This document shows positions 31,223 through 42,100 of a DNA stretch of 64,000 nucleotides, piece after piece (within the stretch, counting starts at the first letter, position 1; every line of letters begins with the position of its first letter). The stretch lies in NCBI GenBank assembly GCA_940671915.1, contig CALNVZ010003433.1, positions 18,820,051-18,884,050 of the forward strand, in the 5' to 3' direction. Under the pieces are notes generated by a model. The model was given only the letters and a program-made list of their open reading frames with translations. It was not told the DNA's origin and ran no database searches. A program made the position numbers and the translations under genes. The DNA is from Paracentrotus lividus. Its lineage: Eukaryota > Echinodermata > Echinoidea > Camarodonta > Echinidae.

Positions 31223-32038
31223 TAACTGTTTTATTACTTTCTTTCATGGACTATCCTTTATTTATTTTATTCATGGGCTTTATCTCTGATTTTCAAAGTT
31301 TCTTGTGTATATTGGTGGAGACAGTCCAGTTCAATTTTCTTTTATGAAAGTTTTCTTTTAACCCTCAAAGTGCAGAGTATAATCATATTGTCTATTTTAT
31401 TTCATGTAGAATGGGTAGCCTTTTTTTAATGATAGATTTTCAAAATCCTTATTATGATGAATATTTTGTTGTATGTACATGACCATGTAATGATATGCCA
31501 CAGTGCAACCTAATATTATGACGAATTGCATATGTTATTGTTTTTAATATTGTAACAATTTATCTGTATTCAATTCAATCTATTTATAAGCATTTCAAAG
31601 TCCATGTATCGCTGACCACCTAAAATGACTTGAATCGCAAGATTTGTATTTCTGTTTTTGTGTCCCAGTTTAATATAAGTATCTTTAGAAGTGAACAGGC
31701 TGAATGTGTAAATAAGAATAATTGTTTGATGAAAATGGAATGGGGAAAGATTTTAAACTTTCCTCTATCATGTGTAGAAATGCTTTTTTCAGCAGGACAC
31801 CGCAAATTTCTGATCAATTCATAATTGTCATTTGACATAACCTAAATGTTATTTTTATAAAAGATAATATTTTCACATTTAGATCTTCAGATTTAGTGCG
31901 TAATTATTGTTATTAGTAAAATCTGGCCTTCGAAGGCATATTAATCATGTTTATAAATTAATATTTCTACAGCCTTTGTAGGCTTAATGCCTATTGAAGG
32001 CACGATGTATTTGCCATTTATGGTGTTAGACGTATTTG

Positions 32039-32044
32039 AATAAA
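32039..32044 (+). promoter_or_regulatory. Candidate poly(A) signal
   Basis: AATAAA followed by an A run, 3.9 kb after the ECM3-like stop codon. Confidence 0.3.
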
Positions 32045-32605
32045 AAAAAGGGTAATCCGAGGATCGAATTGAATAAGAAAAGTTTGTGTCATTTTTGTCT
32101 CGCTTCATTTTATGCGCGATAGGGGTGAAGGTTTGTGTTTTCTTTGGCGTGAGGATCTGTTATTTTCTGCTGTGTATCCATTATGTTACATATACACATA
32201 AATCGATACAAGAAGGTAATTGGCTAGGTCCCAAATACCTACACTAGGATTAGACTTACATGTAAGATAAGCTTGTGACAAATCTTCAATTACCAGGTAA
32301 AGTATCTTGTTTAAATGGAACCTTATATCGGTGCTAATAAACAAATACAAATAAGTGGGACTATCTAAAAAAAAAATCATGAATAAAATTAGGGATAGTC
32401 GATAAGTCTAATCATATGACTAGGGATGCAAAGGTTGAATGTTCTGCCCCGGCAGGGCAATTGGGTCCTTGTCCTACCTAGGTTTTAAATGGGAACCCAG
32501 TAAGGCTGGAATGAGTGCGCCTGATGGCTTGCATGATGCAAAAATAATTCTATATGGGATCAGCCAGGTGTCAGAAAGACTTACATTGTACAAGCATTCG
32601 ATGAC

Positions 32606-33058
32606 CAGGGCCCGTATTCCATAAAAGCATGAAAGATAAGCATTTTTGCTTATCTTTAAAATGTGTATTCCAGAAATACGGCTTACTAAGAATTCTGTTC
32701 AAGCCTATTTTGGCAGTGAAGCATAAATTCTTAGATTTTTGCTAAGTCAAAAGTCTTAAATGGAATTGCGCCATCAAATCGCACATAAAAAAATGAGAAT
32801 TTTATCCTAACTTTAAGCCTACTACCTAGTGGCTTAACTTTAATGTTGATTATATAGCGAGCTCATTTGAGACCACAAAAATTAAAAATGACAATATTAA
32901 TAAAATTCATAATTTTGCTTGATGCTTTCTGACCTCCGACAAAGTGCTTAACGTGTTTAATATAAAGGCTAAGAATTTTGTTTCCTGGACAAAATCTTAG
33001 AAAAATACTTAGACTTAAGACAAATTGCTTAAGTATAGTTTATGGAATACGGGCCCAG
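32606..33058. mobile_element. GGCCCGTATTCC element with CAG duplication, copy 1
   Basis: Element 32609-33055 flanked by CAG on both sides. Perfect inverted ends GGCCCGTATTCCATAAA. The second copy at 45240-45612 shares the ends and the interior (AAGCATTTTTGCTTATCTTT, CCTACTACCTAGTGGCTTAA). Non-autonomous. Confidence 0.9.
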
Positions 33059-33098
33059 GGTAACAATAAATCTAAACTACTTAAGAACTGAAAGGCCA

Positions 33099-33239
33099 GT
33101 ATTCTGGAGCGAAAACTGAGATTGTATGAGTCGCAAGTTCCTTTTGTCTGATGCATCAGTCAACATCAGACAAAAGGATTGCACAATAGCTTTGCACAAA
33201 CTTGCGACTTGTACAAACACAGTCTTCACTCCAGAACAC
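33099..33239. mobile_element. Foldback element with nested hairpin
   Basis: Outer arms TTCTGGAGCGAAAACTGAG and AGTCGCAAGTT are matched by the reverse complement of AAACTTGCGACT and GTCTTCACTCCAGAA. An inner perfect hairpin CCTTTTGTCTGATG/CATCAGACAAAAGG lies close to the middle. It starts only about 40 bases after the preceding element. Confidence 0.75.
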
Positions 33240-33383
33240 GGTTCAACATGTCTTGTATTAGGCACTTCATAAACAGCAACCATTTTATTATTTTATAAGG
33301 AGAGTTTGTTATATTAGAGCGTGGATTAAAATTATCAACATAAAAAACAATCAAGTTGGATTCAGTGAAGATGATGCTTGATA

Positions 33384-33958
33384 TACAGGGTGTCCCAGAT
33401 AAAGTGGAACTCAAAATGGTCCATCGTTTTTCTCTGTAAATGCAAGCAAATAATGAAATATTGAATGCATCATTTTAAAGTTCAATCTTTCTTCTTTTTG
33501 ATGAGTCCTTAAACAATTTGAAAGAGCAATGCATTCCTGAACAAGAAGTGTTTGAAATTAAATTGTAGATTTAAATTTAAAAAAATATTAGTGGGTGGGG
33601 TTTTGATAGATGCGAGCCATCTTGCTGAACAAAGGGATGGTTCATTAGCATTTCTTTTATTTCCTTTGCAAAGTTCCATTCATCCAATCTCTCATTGATG
33701 GTGAATACAAATAATCATCCATTGCTGCGGGAATCCTGTGTGCTCCTATTGCTTTGATTTTTGCAAATCAGTTTTTACTTTTAAATTTCAAAATCCTCTT
33801 GTTCCTCCATGTGTGGCCATTTTGTATTTTACAAGGTGTCAAAAGAAGGGAGAAAAGATGAACTTTAAAATGGTGCACTTAATATTTCATTATTTGCTTG
33901 CTTTCACCGAGAAAATTGACTGATCATTCGGTTTCCGCTTTTTCCGGGATGCACTGTA
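33384..33958. mobile_element. Mariner-type foldback element with TA flanks
   Basis: Element 33386-33956 between TA dinucleotides. Outer ends CAGGGTGTCCCAGATAAAG and the reverse of CAGTGCATCCCGGAAAAAG. The arms continue inward through AAGCAAATAATGAAATATT on the left and its reverse complement on the right. No coding capacity. Confidence 0.82.
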
Positions 33959-34668
33959 GAGTGTAATGAAGAAAAAGAATGAAAAGTTTGAAGCAGGCTG
34001 GTCGGTAACCACGATATTTCAAGAAGGGAGCATAATTAAAGGAAACTAAATCCCATGAAATAACCTAAGCTATTTTGAAAGATTTGTTACTATTTTTTTA
34101 ATCGGGACCTCGTGGAACCATCAAAGCGATGAAATGCAATCAAGAGCCACTAACTTTTCAAAACACAAGAAACAAAAATAAAAATAAATAATTTATTAAC
34201 TTAACACAGTAATTAAACAGGACCACTGTATATGTAGAATGATGCATATGGCCTACATATTTCAGTAAACGGATCAATAAATGGAAATAATTGTACATGT
34301 AGCAACAAAGTTCAAGGCCCTATTATTTAGTGTGTATTCTTGTCTCAACAAAGCAAATTGAGTTTGCCGATAAACCTGGAATTTGAAAATGCCTTTGTAA
34401 TCGAGGATGATGAGCTCATTCGCGTGTAAAGATCGGGCCTTTTATCCATTCTGATCAACAATAGTATCACAAAGCAAATAACCTTTGATCTCACAAACCT
34501 CATGCCATAATTGACTTGGATTTGTTGTGATCATTGTAAATATAATGGCCTGATGATTTTTGTGGAAGTATTTTCACCTTACAGAGAGGTTTTGTGGTAT
34601 AAATGTGGATTTACATGTAGCTTCAAGATTTCAGATCACGTTGTAGAGGGTTTGGCAGGTCCCTGGAA

Positions 34669-34905
34669 TTTTACATGTAAAAGGGACTAAATCTACTTTT
34701 GATGAAAATTGAGTTGATATCAGGCCATTGTTCAGGTACGTACCCGTCTTTGAGGAAAAGGATTTTCTTAAATGTTGATTGCAACTAAGAAAATGCATTT
34801 TGTAATTTCCCTTTTCCATAGACACATGTACAAAATCTGGTAAACAAATGCCATTTCCTCTGAAGTTATAAAAGTGGATTTAGTCCTTTTTGCATGTAAG
34901 CTCTT
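34669..34905. repeat. Inverted repeat, likely small foldback element
   Basis: TACATGTAAAAGGGACTAAA then TCTACTTTT on the left is mirrored by AAAAGTGGATTTAGTCCTTT then TTGCATGTAA on the right. No clear target duplication. Confidence 0.6.
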
Positions 34906-35336
34906 CAATTGAAGAGTTAGTACTGGAGGAATCGATGAATTGACTAGCCATAATTGCTCAAGGCTTTAGGTTGAGATATTTTCTAGCATTTTATGTTAGT
35001 TTAAGAGCAAGGTAAATGTAAAGTATTAAATTTAGCCATACAATTAGTGTTAATGTTAGGATCGACTACAAAGCAATCATCGATCACCAGAGCTAATGCC
35101 CACAGGCCCGTTTAATGATCACAAAAATTAGTATGTGTATAAAGCAAAACCTATATAAAGGAATAAGATGATTTTTTTTTTAACGTTATTCCCTTTGATT
35201 TATTTTTCATTCCTAGATTTCCTGTCGACTACTGAAACAGTCCTCTCCCGTAATACTAAGTTGCTGAGGATCAAGGCGATCATCTCTTCATACACGCATA
35301 CATACACACATATTTAATATGATTTTAACTGTTGCG

Positions 35337-35418
35337 CCACTGTAAACCCCATTTACTACTAAAATAACTAATTCCAGCCACTGTAAACCCCATTTACTAC
35401 TAAAATAACTAATTCCAG
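35337..35418 (+). repeat. Exact 41-bp tandem duplication
   Basis: Two identical 41-base units (35337-35377 and 35378-35418), each beginning CCACTGTAAACCCC and ending CTAATTCCAG. Confidence 0.95.
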
Positions 35419-35536
35419 CCTTGAAACTACATGTATACTCTTACAGTAAGCCAAAAACTCTATTGCAACTCTAAATCTTAGAAGAAATACGGCCTGGCGC
35501 AATCATAATTTTAGCCAATGTTGGATCATCGTCAAA

Positions 35537-35688
35537 TACTGTACAAGCCAATATTTTCTCGTCCAGATATTTTCGTGATTTTGGACTAGTTTGGGAAAAG
35601 CCTTGTACTGAAGTGGAAATTTTCGCAAAGACCAACTCGCGAAATTCGCGAAAATAAAGTCACCGCGAAAATAACCACTTGTACAGTA
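35537..35688. mobile_element. Mariner-type MITE with TA flanks
   Basis: Element 35539-35686 between TA dinucleotides. Ends CTGTACAAGCCAATATTTTC and the reverse of CTGTACAAGTGGTTATTTTC, with TTTTCGCGAA-type arms. A family of this kind is common in marine invertebrates (general knowledge). Confidence 0.8.
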
Positions 35689-37826
35689 TACCCCCCCCCC
35701 CCCACCCATTGAACATGGGGTTAAGTAAAAAGTCATCTGCAAGCCCAATTCACAATGGCAGTGTCTTAAGATCTCTATGCTGGGATCGATGAAACGGAAA
35801 TTTGTCCATGACAGAATAATGACTTTAAATCCCAGACCTTCATTAGGTCGAAGCCCTTTTTTTCTCAATACTGTATATGTAGGTTGCTCCAAGGTTAACA
35901 AAGACACATTTATTGGTGTAATTGCGATCGTCCGATATTTTTAGCATCATGGACTAAAGCAGCATAAGCAAAGGTCAAGCATGATTTTTAATCATTTATC
36001 TACATGTAAAACACATTTCAAGGGCACTCTCATCACGTTCAGGCTGCTGCCGTTGTCCTCAACAATGATCTCATATGAACAAAAATATCTCTTAAAAATC
36101 TTTCTGAAATTCATACTTGATCGTTAGAGTTTGGACAGTGAGTTGTGACAACACAGGAAGAAAGCAAACACACATCATATCCAGCAATGTTTGATATGAA
36201 ATTTTCTTTTTTTTTAAAATTGTACATTTACATAAAAAGATGTTCTTCGGTTCTCGATTGCACGAGAGCCTGATTAGAGGATTAGTACGCTATTCCTTAT
36301 TATTCATTTCAATTGTTTTCAAATCAACAAATTCCCAACAACATTGCCTTTACTGATTCCAATCAAACCCATTGAATACAAGCATATAAAAATGCCACCT
36401 AACCGTAATGTTTTTTTAAAAGAATTGATACGATACAAGGACAACATTTTGAATGTCTTTACCTGCTACATGTGTACATCAATAGTAGGCAGCAATTGAT
36501 TTTAGAACTGCACAATCTACTTATAAAGGCACATTCAGAAAGGTCAACAAACTTTGCAAGCAAAGAGATGAGAGGAGAGATTAGACCGTTTTTGGAATGT
36601 CTTGCTCGACAGTAGATTTCAGCAAAGTCCTTTATCAGATCCTATAAGGTATCTACTTAATATCTACTTGAAAACCTGGACTTGCACACTGAGCTTATTT
36701 TCAGAGTGCCTAGAAGTATTTTTTAAAGGTGGTAATTCACTCTCGACAGAGTCGAGCTGTGTTCTGTATAGAGAGTCGAAAGAACTCTTCGCTGTTAACT
36801 CTACCAGTTATCTATTAAAAAATACCACTTTTCCAGTAACAAGAAAAATACAGATCTAATCCCTCACTCCCATATTAAGCCAATATTCAAAGAAGTATTA
36901 CAAAATTTGGCATTTGGTCTTCCTAAAAAAAAAGAAATCTAGTTAGACACAATAGCTGTTTAAACAATAAATAACCAGGACTACCATATTGTATCTCAAG
37001 TATTGTATAAAATCAATGAATGTTGGGTACAGTCACGCAAGACCACGAAAAAAGGTCAAGTGGTCTTTATTTACAAGTTCAGTACACAACAGGTTTAAAG
37101 AATAAACAATATACAAGTTAAACTTCTCATGATGTGGAAGGTCCATCACACCACTAAACACTTCAAACTGGTCGACAATAATCAAAACCTCGCTCATACT
37201 TCCTAATTAAGGTAAATCTTTGATCAACTAAAAATTTTCCAGACATTTGTAGCAAGGAACTAGCTCACCATCTCGCATGGTATGGGAAAAAGTCTGAAAA
37301 TGCCCAAAAAATAAGAAAAAAGATACAAGTATTCCATCAAAGAGGTTTACAGTGGAATAGAATACAGAATCACTCTTTTTCAGAGGTTGATTTCATTCTT
37401 GATTTCACCCATTTTAATGGATGCAATGCTCTCTGCAACCAAGAAAAAACTAACAGAGAGCTGATGGTTTTGTGTGCGACATAACTTGCCTTTTTTGGTG
37501 GTCTAGTGACGGTGTGACAGGGCCGTGTACAGGAGGACGCATTAGACTTAATAAATTAGGATTTCAGATTAATTAATGAACTCCCTTTTTCATATACAGG
37601 AATAAGAGGTAATAAAGGAAGCCATTGCTTTTTAAAAATTTCAATGTGAAATAATATATGAATTTCCTTTGAATAAGATATCATTAAAGAAAGTACTGAT
37701 GAATCACAAATATCTATTCCTAAAGTATTTCATTAGAATCCGAAATAGACAGAAATTAAAAGAGAAAAATTATCAGAATACCCGACTTACGTAATTATAA
37801 AATATAGGTAGCTACAACTCTGATCT
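35689..37826. other. Intergenic, no gene seen
   Basis: Starts with a C run at 35691-35703. Otherwise AT-rich with scattered short frames only. Minus-strand AATAAA (TTTATT on +) at 37066-37071 could be an alternative end for the SAM synthase transcript. Confidence 0.4.
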
Positions 37827-37832
37827 TTTATT
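37827..37832 (-). promoter_or_regulatory. Candidate poly(A) signal of the SAM synthase gene
   Basis: AATAAA on the minus strand about 1.2 kb after the stop codon. A TATAAA variant lies nearer, at 38156-38161. No transcript support. Confidence 0.3.
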
Positions 37833-39015
37833 CAGTGTTATCATCAGTAAAGATAAGACAACTGAAATATAGCAAGAAATTTAAAAATAAATTCTATAAT
37901 GATGAAAAATATTAAAATCTTGAATTCAAAAACAATTTCCCTCTTAGTTTCCTATTCCTTTTGTTCATCTTATGCTATAGATACATTATAAAGTCATTAT
38001 GAATACTTATCATATAAAACCTAAGCCCAAGAACAAACAAAGTATCAATGTATAAATTCTTACGTTCAAATTTTCGTCTATGGCCTATAATGGAAAAGTG
38101 GAAATATTTGTGTATTCTCCCTCACGGAATCAATGCTATCAGCTGCTGCTTGTGAATTTATATATGCACAAACATTTTTAGTTCATTCCTAAGCGCAAAA
38201 ATTTCCACTTTGACCAACCTCTTTCCCCGAAGCATTCATTAGAAACAAATATACCCTTGGATTGTCATCTAAGCTTCATGTCTCGGGCCGCAAAACGCAA
38301 CTTGCAGACATATTGCAAGGCACAAGTTTCATGAAAATTTGCTCAAAATCTTCCATTCACTGGGTTCTTCAACCAAACAAAAAAGGGAAGAAGAAAGTTT
38401 TGAGACGGGAAAGAGAGCAGCGCATTCTTCAGATGATTCACTCATCTAGGCAGAAGTCTTCTTCTTTTTTTGCATTAAGCGCACAATGCATACAAAATAA
38501 TGTCTCTAAGCACTTTGAAAATCATCATTATGGCACTAAGCTCTAGCAGTCCCAACCAAAACAGCATGTATCCCCATGGAATACATTTTAAATACCCTAC
38601 AAGGTGCATATTTACTGTTGTTCAAGTGAAAGAGAAAATGGCTCAAAAAGTAATGCTTTTTATGCATGTATAATGGTTCAAGTGAAAACATCGATGACAT
38701 ACTGTGCCATCAATACTTTGCTGTTTGGATGATTTCTTTTAAAATATCCTCAATTATTTCTGCTCTATCTATCTAGGGAGCATTTCAATTTCAATAGTCT
38801 CTTCTTTCGGAAAATTTAATTTTTGTTTTTTTTAATAGAATATATATATATATATAACTCTGTCTGATCCACGGGGAACATACAACCAAAACAGGGATTG
38901 CTAGTCTCCCCAACAGACTCTGTCCGTAGAAAGTAGTCCATTAAAATGTTTTTATTTCCCCAAGTCCCGGAGATGACAATACTGACGAGTGTCCAGTCGT
39001 GCCATTCATGGCTAC
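37833..39015 (-). other. Probable 3' UTR of the SAM synthase gene
   Basis: Non-coding sequence directly after the stop codon, AT-rich, with a (TA)n microsatellite at about 38840-38858. I looked for the METTL16-type motif TACAGAGAA known from vertebrate MAT2A 3' UTRs and did not find it here. Confidence 0.45.
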
Positions 39016-39118
39016 TCAAAGTACAAGTTTCTTGGGCTGCTCCCAACTGAATTCATCACGTCCAAAATGGCCAAAGGTGGCGGTCTTGCGGTAGATAGGT
39101 TTCTTCAGATCCAGGGCC
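39016..39118 (-). CDS. MAT2A: SAM synthase exon 8 (last)
   Basis: Encodes [20 protein letters not shown] then [13 protein letters not shown] and stop TGA at 39018-39016. Acceptor TTTGCAG; its first base completes the lysine split by intron 7. Confidence 0.95.
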
Positions 39119-42100
39119 CTGCAAAGAACAAGAAATGATTTTAAATCATAAGTACTTTCAATATTTAAAATGGTGCAATATAATTAAACTCAAACTAGAG
39201 TCAAAGTTCAGAATATAGATCCAACTTCATATCTGGTGTTCAACAAGCAATACGCTCACAGAACCCATTCTAATTTGAAATAAGCATATATACAGTTGTA
39301 CTTACTTGACAATTGCACCCGGCCTGAGGTCAAAGTTAGCCTTGACAATGCGAAGGAGCTCCTTCTCTGAATACTCTGATGTGCCATAATGGAAAACTGA
39401 AATGGAGAGGGGTTCCGATATACCAATGGAATATGCCACCTGGTGGGATGAAAAAGTAACAGTGATGAGAGCGAATCATTATATTAGCCTCAACTTTAAC
39501 CTTGTCTCAAACTTACATGATTATGATACAAGAAATAGTCTTTATAACTTTAGCTTGCCAGGGCGAGGTGGTAGTATTGGCAATTGCTTTTATTACAATG
39601 CCATCAAATACTGGAATTCTCTTCCTAATCATATTAAAGCAATAGAAAACTACGCACATTTCAAGAGAGTGCTTAAGGAGTTTCTTTCAATTGAGACTAA
39701 AACAAATGAAGCAAGCAACGTAGTAACGACAGTATGATGTGCCTTGAAATCTTATTTTCTCAATGTTCTACTATGGTTTTTTATGTGTTTATGTTTTGAA
39801 CTAGTTCTTATGTGTTAAATAACCGTTTAAAGTTTGCTGTAAATACATTCCATGTTAATATTACAATCTATAATTTTGTACCTGTATTAACTTTATTATA
39901 TTATGTTGGGACCCCGTTGTAAATAAGCTCTCGGGCTTTCATGGGTCATCCCGTCAAGCTTATGTAAATCTTGTTATACTTGACAAATGAATCGAATCAA
40001 AATTAAAAAAAATGAGAAAATTATCATATATCATTCTGATATTGCAAAAACCAATGTGTCTCATATCTCATTCATTTTACAATCAGTTTGGGGATTTTTA
40101 CGTAAATGACAATTTTGTGAGGATTACAAATCAATATTATAGTTTTGTTTTTGCCCCTCCCCCTTTTAACAAATGATAACAATGTTTGAATATACTGACA
40201 AGAAATCTCTGCAATCTGATACTGTGAGGGAAAACTTAGCAGGGTGACCCAACTTAACCCTAATCTGCCCGGGCTCTTTTTGAAAATGCACAGCCTGGGG
40301 GGGGGGGCTAATTTAGCCCCCCCCCCTGAGATTTCGGCCGTTGATCGCGCGATCGCGATGAAAATTTGCACGCGCGCCCCCTGTGGCGTGATCTTCGTAA
40401 CTGCATAGTTAATTTTTCCAAAAATGTTTCATTTTAATTATGTATGCTAATTTATGCATGAAATCATACTTTTTGCTCTAATTCACTAAATATAGCTCCT
40501 AGAATGCTAATTTTTGGTGTGAATCTTCTTTATAGCATTCCTATCAAATGTACTTGAAAAGAATTCCGGTATCAAAATTAATTTCTTATGTATTTTATTG
40601 TTTTTTTAATTTCTTATGCATTTCTTTGTTTTTTTGACAAAATTGGTCCGCGAAATTATTTCGGTCATAAATAGCAGCAAATCAAGTGATTATTATCCAT
40701 TAAAAGCAAAATTAATCACTCATTTATGAATTTTAGCTGAAAACACAATTTGTATTGACTTTGTACATGAAATCATGTTTTTGAGCAATTTTGGGTCTGA
40801 CGCATGTGTACAAAATTATGCGTAACTCGTGAAACGAGTACCTGGGGGTCGCGAATTTGGTCTCAAAAGATGTGCAAGACTTCAAAGAAAAAACTCATGA
40901 AGCGCCGCGGCTTTAGCTTGTTGCGTCAAAAATTTATCGCAAAAAATGTCGAGGGGGGGGCGAAATTAGCCCCCCCCCCCCCGGGCAGATTAGGGTTAAG
41001 CCTTTAGGATCTCTGTAATTTGAAAAAAAGTTGTTAATAACCCCTATGGGGATTTACAAGCACAACATTTCTCATGTTAGTTTGGGAGGAGCTTTGATTT
41101 ATTTAAAACCTCAAAGCGAAAAATGTAAAGATTTCCTTTGAATATATGTATTTGATCACATGGTTTTTTTTAAAAGCCCTTTTAAAGTGATATATATCAA
41201 CGATCATCGTCAATAACTAATACTAACCTGAACTAAGACACGCTTGCAGAGTCCTGCCTTGACCAGGGACTTGGCCACCCAGCGGGCAGCATAGGCAGCT
41301 GATCTGTCCACCTTGGAGAAGTCCTTGCCAGAGAAAGCACCACCACCATGAGCACCCCATCCTCCGTAGGTATCAACGATGATCTTCCTACCGGTAAGAC
41401 CTGCATCACCCTTGGGTCCTCCTATGATGAAAGATCCTGAGGGGTTGAGATGGTAGACAGTGTTCTCATCGACGTACTTCTTGGGTATGACGACGTCAAT
41501 GACCTGCTCTCGTAGAAGCTTCTGGAGGTCGGGGAGGGTGATGTCCGGCGAGTGCTGGGTGGAGATGACGATAGTGTGGACACGGAGGGGTACGCAGGCT
41601 CCCCTGTCCATCTTGTATTCAACGGTAACCTAGTGGTGGAGAAAATGAAAATGTACAGAATGACGGTCAAGAATACTAATAGTGGCCTCTATCATACATA
41701 TCATATCAATGGTTTACCATAAACAATTGCCCTAAAACGAATGTTTATTGCAATCAGCATGAATATTACCTGTTACCATTGACACTACTACCATCACATC
41801 ATCATCAACATCAATTACATAAACATTACCATCATTGTCATTAACATCCTCATCAACATCGCCACCATCACCACCATCACTATCATCATCACCACAATCA
41901 TTACCACCACCATTACCACCACCATTATCCCCTGATCATCACCACACTCATCAGTTCTAGATATCCACAGGCAACGTTTGGAGTGCTTGTTCAAGAGAGA
42001 AAATGTAAAAGCGAAAGAAACAACTACATGTATGTATCATCATTAACCCTCATAGAACTGGGGTGTTTTGGTAGCTCTCAAGACTGGGGGGGGGGGGGGG

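Larger units (their letters stand above)
28178..32044 (+). other. ECM3: Probable 3' UTR and flank of the ECM3-like gene
   Basis: No splice sites or coding signal follow the stop codon. AATAAA signals in the sense orientation occur at 30347-30352 and 32039-32044; either could end the transcript. A mariner-type MITE lies at 31087-31220. The true end cannot be fixed from sequence alone. Confidence 0.5.

Noticed and set aside
33430..33438. TACAGAGAA on the minus strand, the METTL16 target motif of MAT2A 3' UTRs
   Set aside because: It lies 5.6 kb after the SAM synthase stop, inside a mariner-type foldback element, and no related hairpins were found nearer the gene.
41422..41670. 82-residue Ser/Thr-rich minus-strand frame
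   Set aside because: Alternative frame of SAM synthase exon 6.
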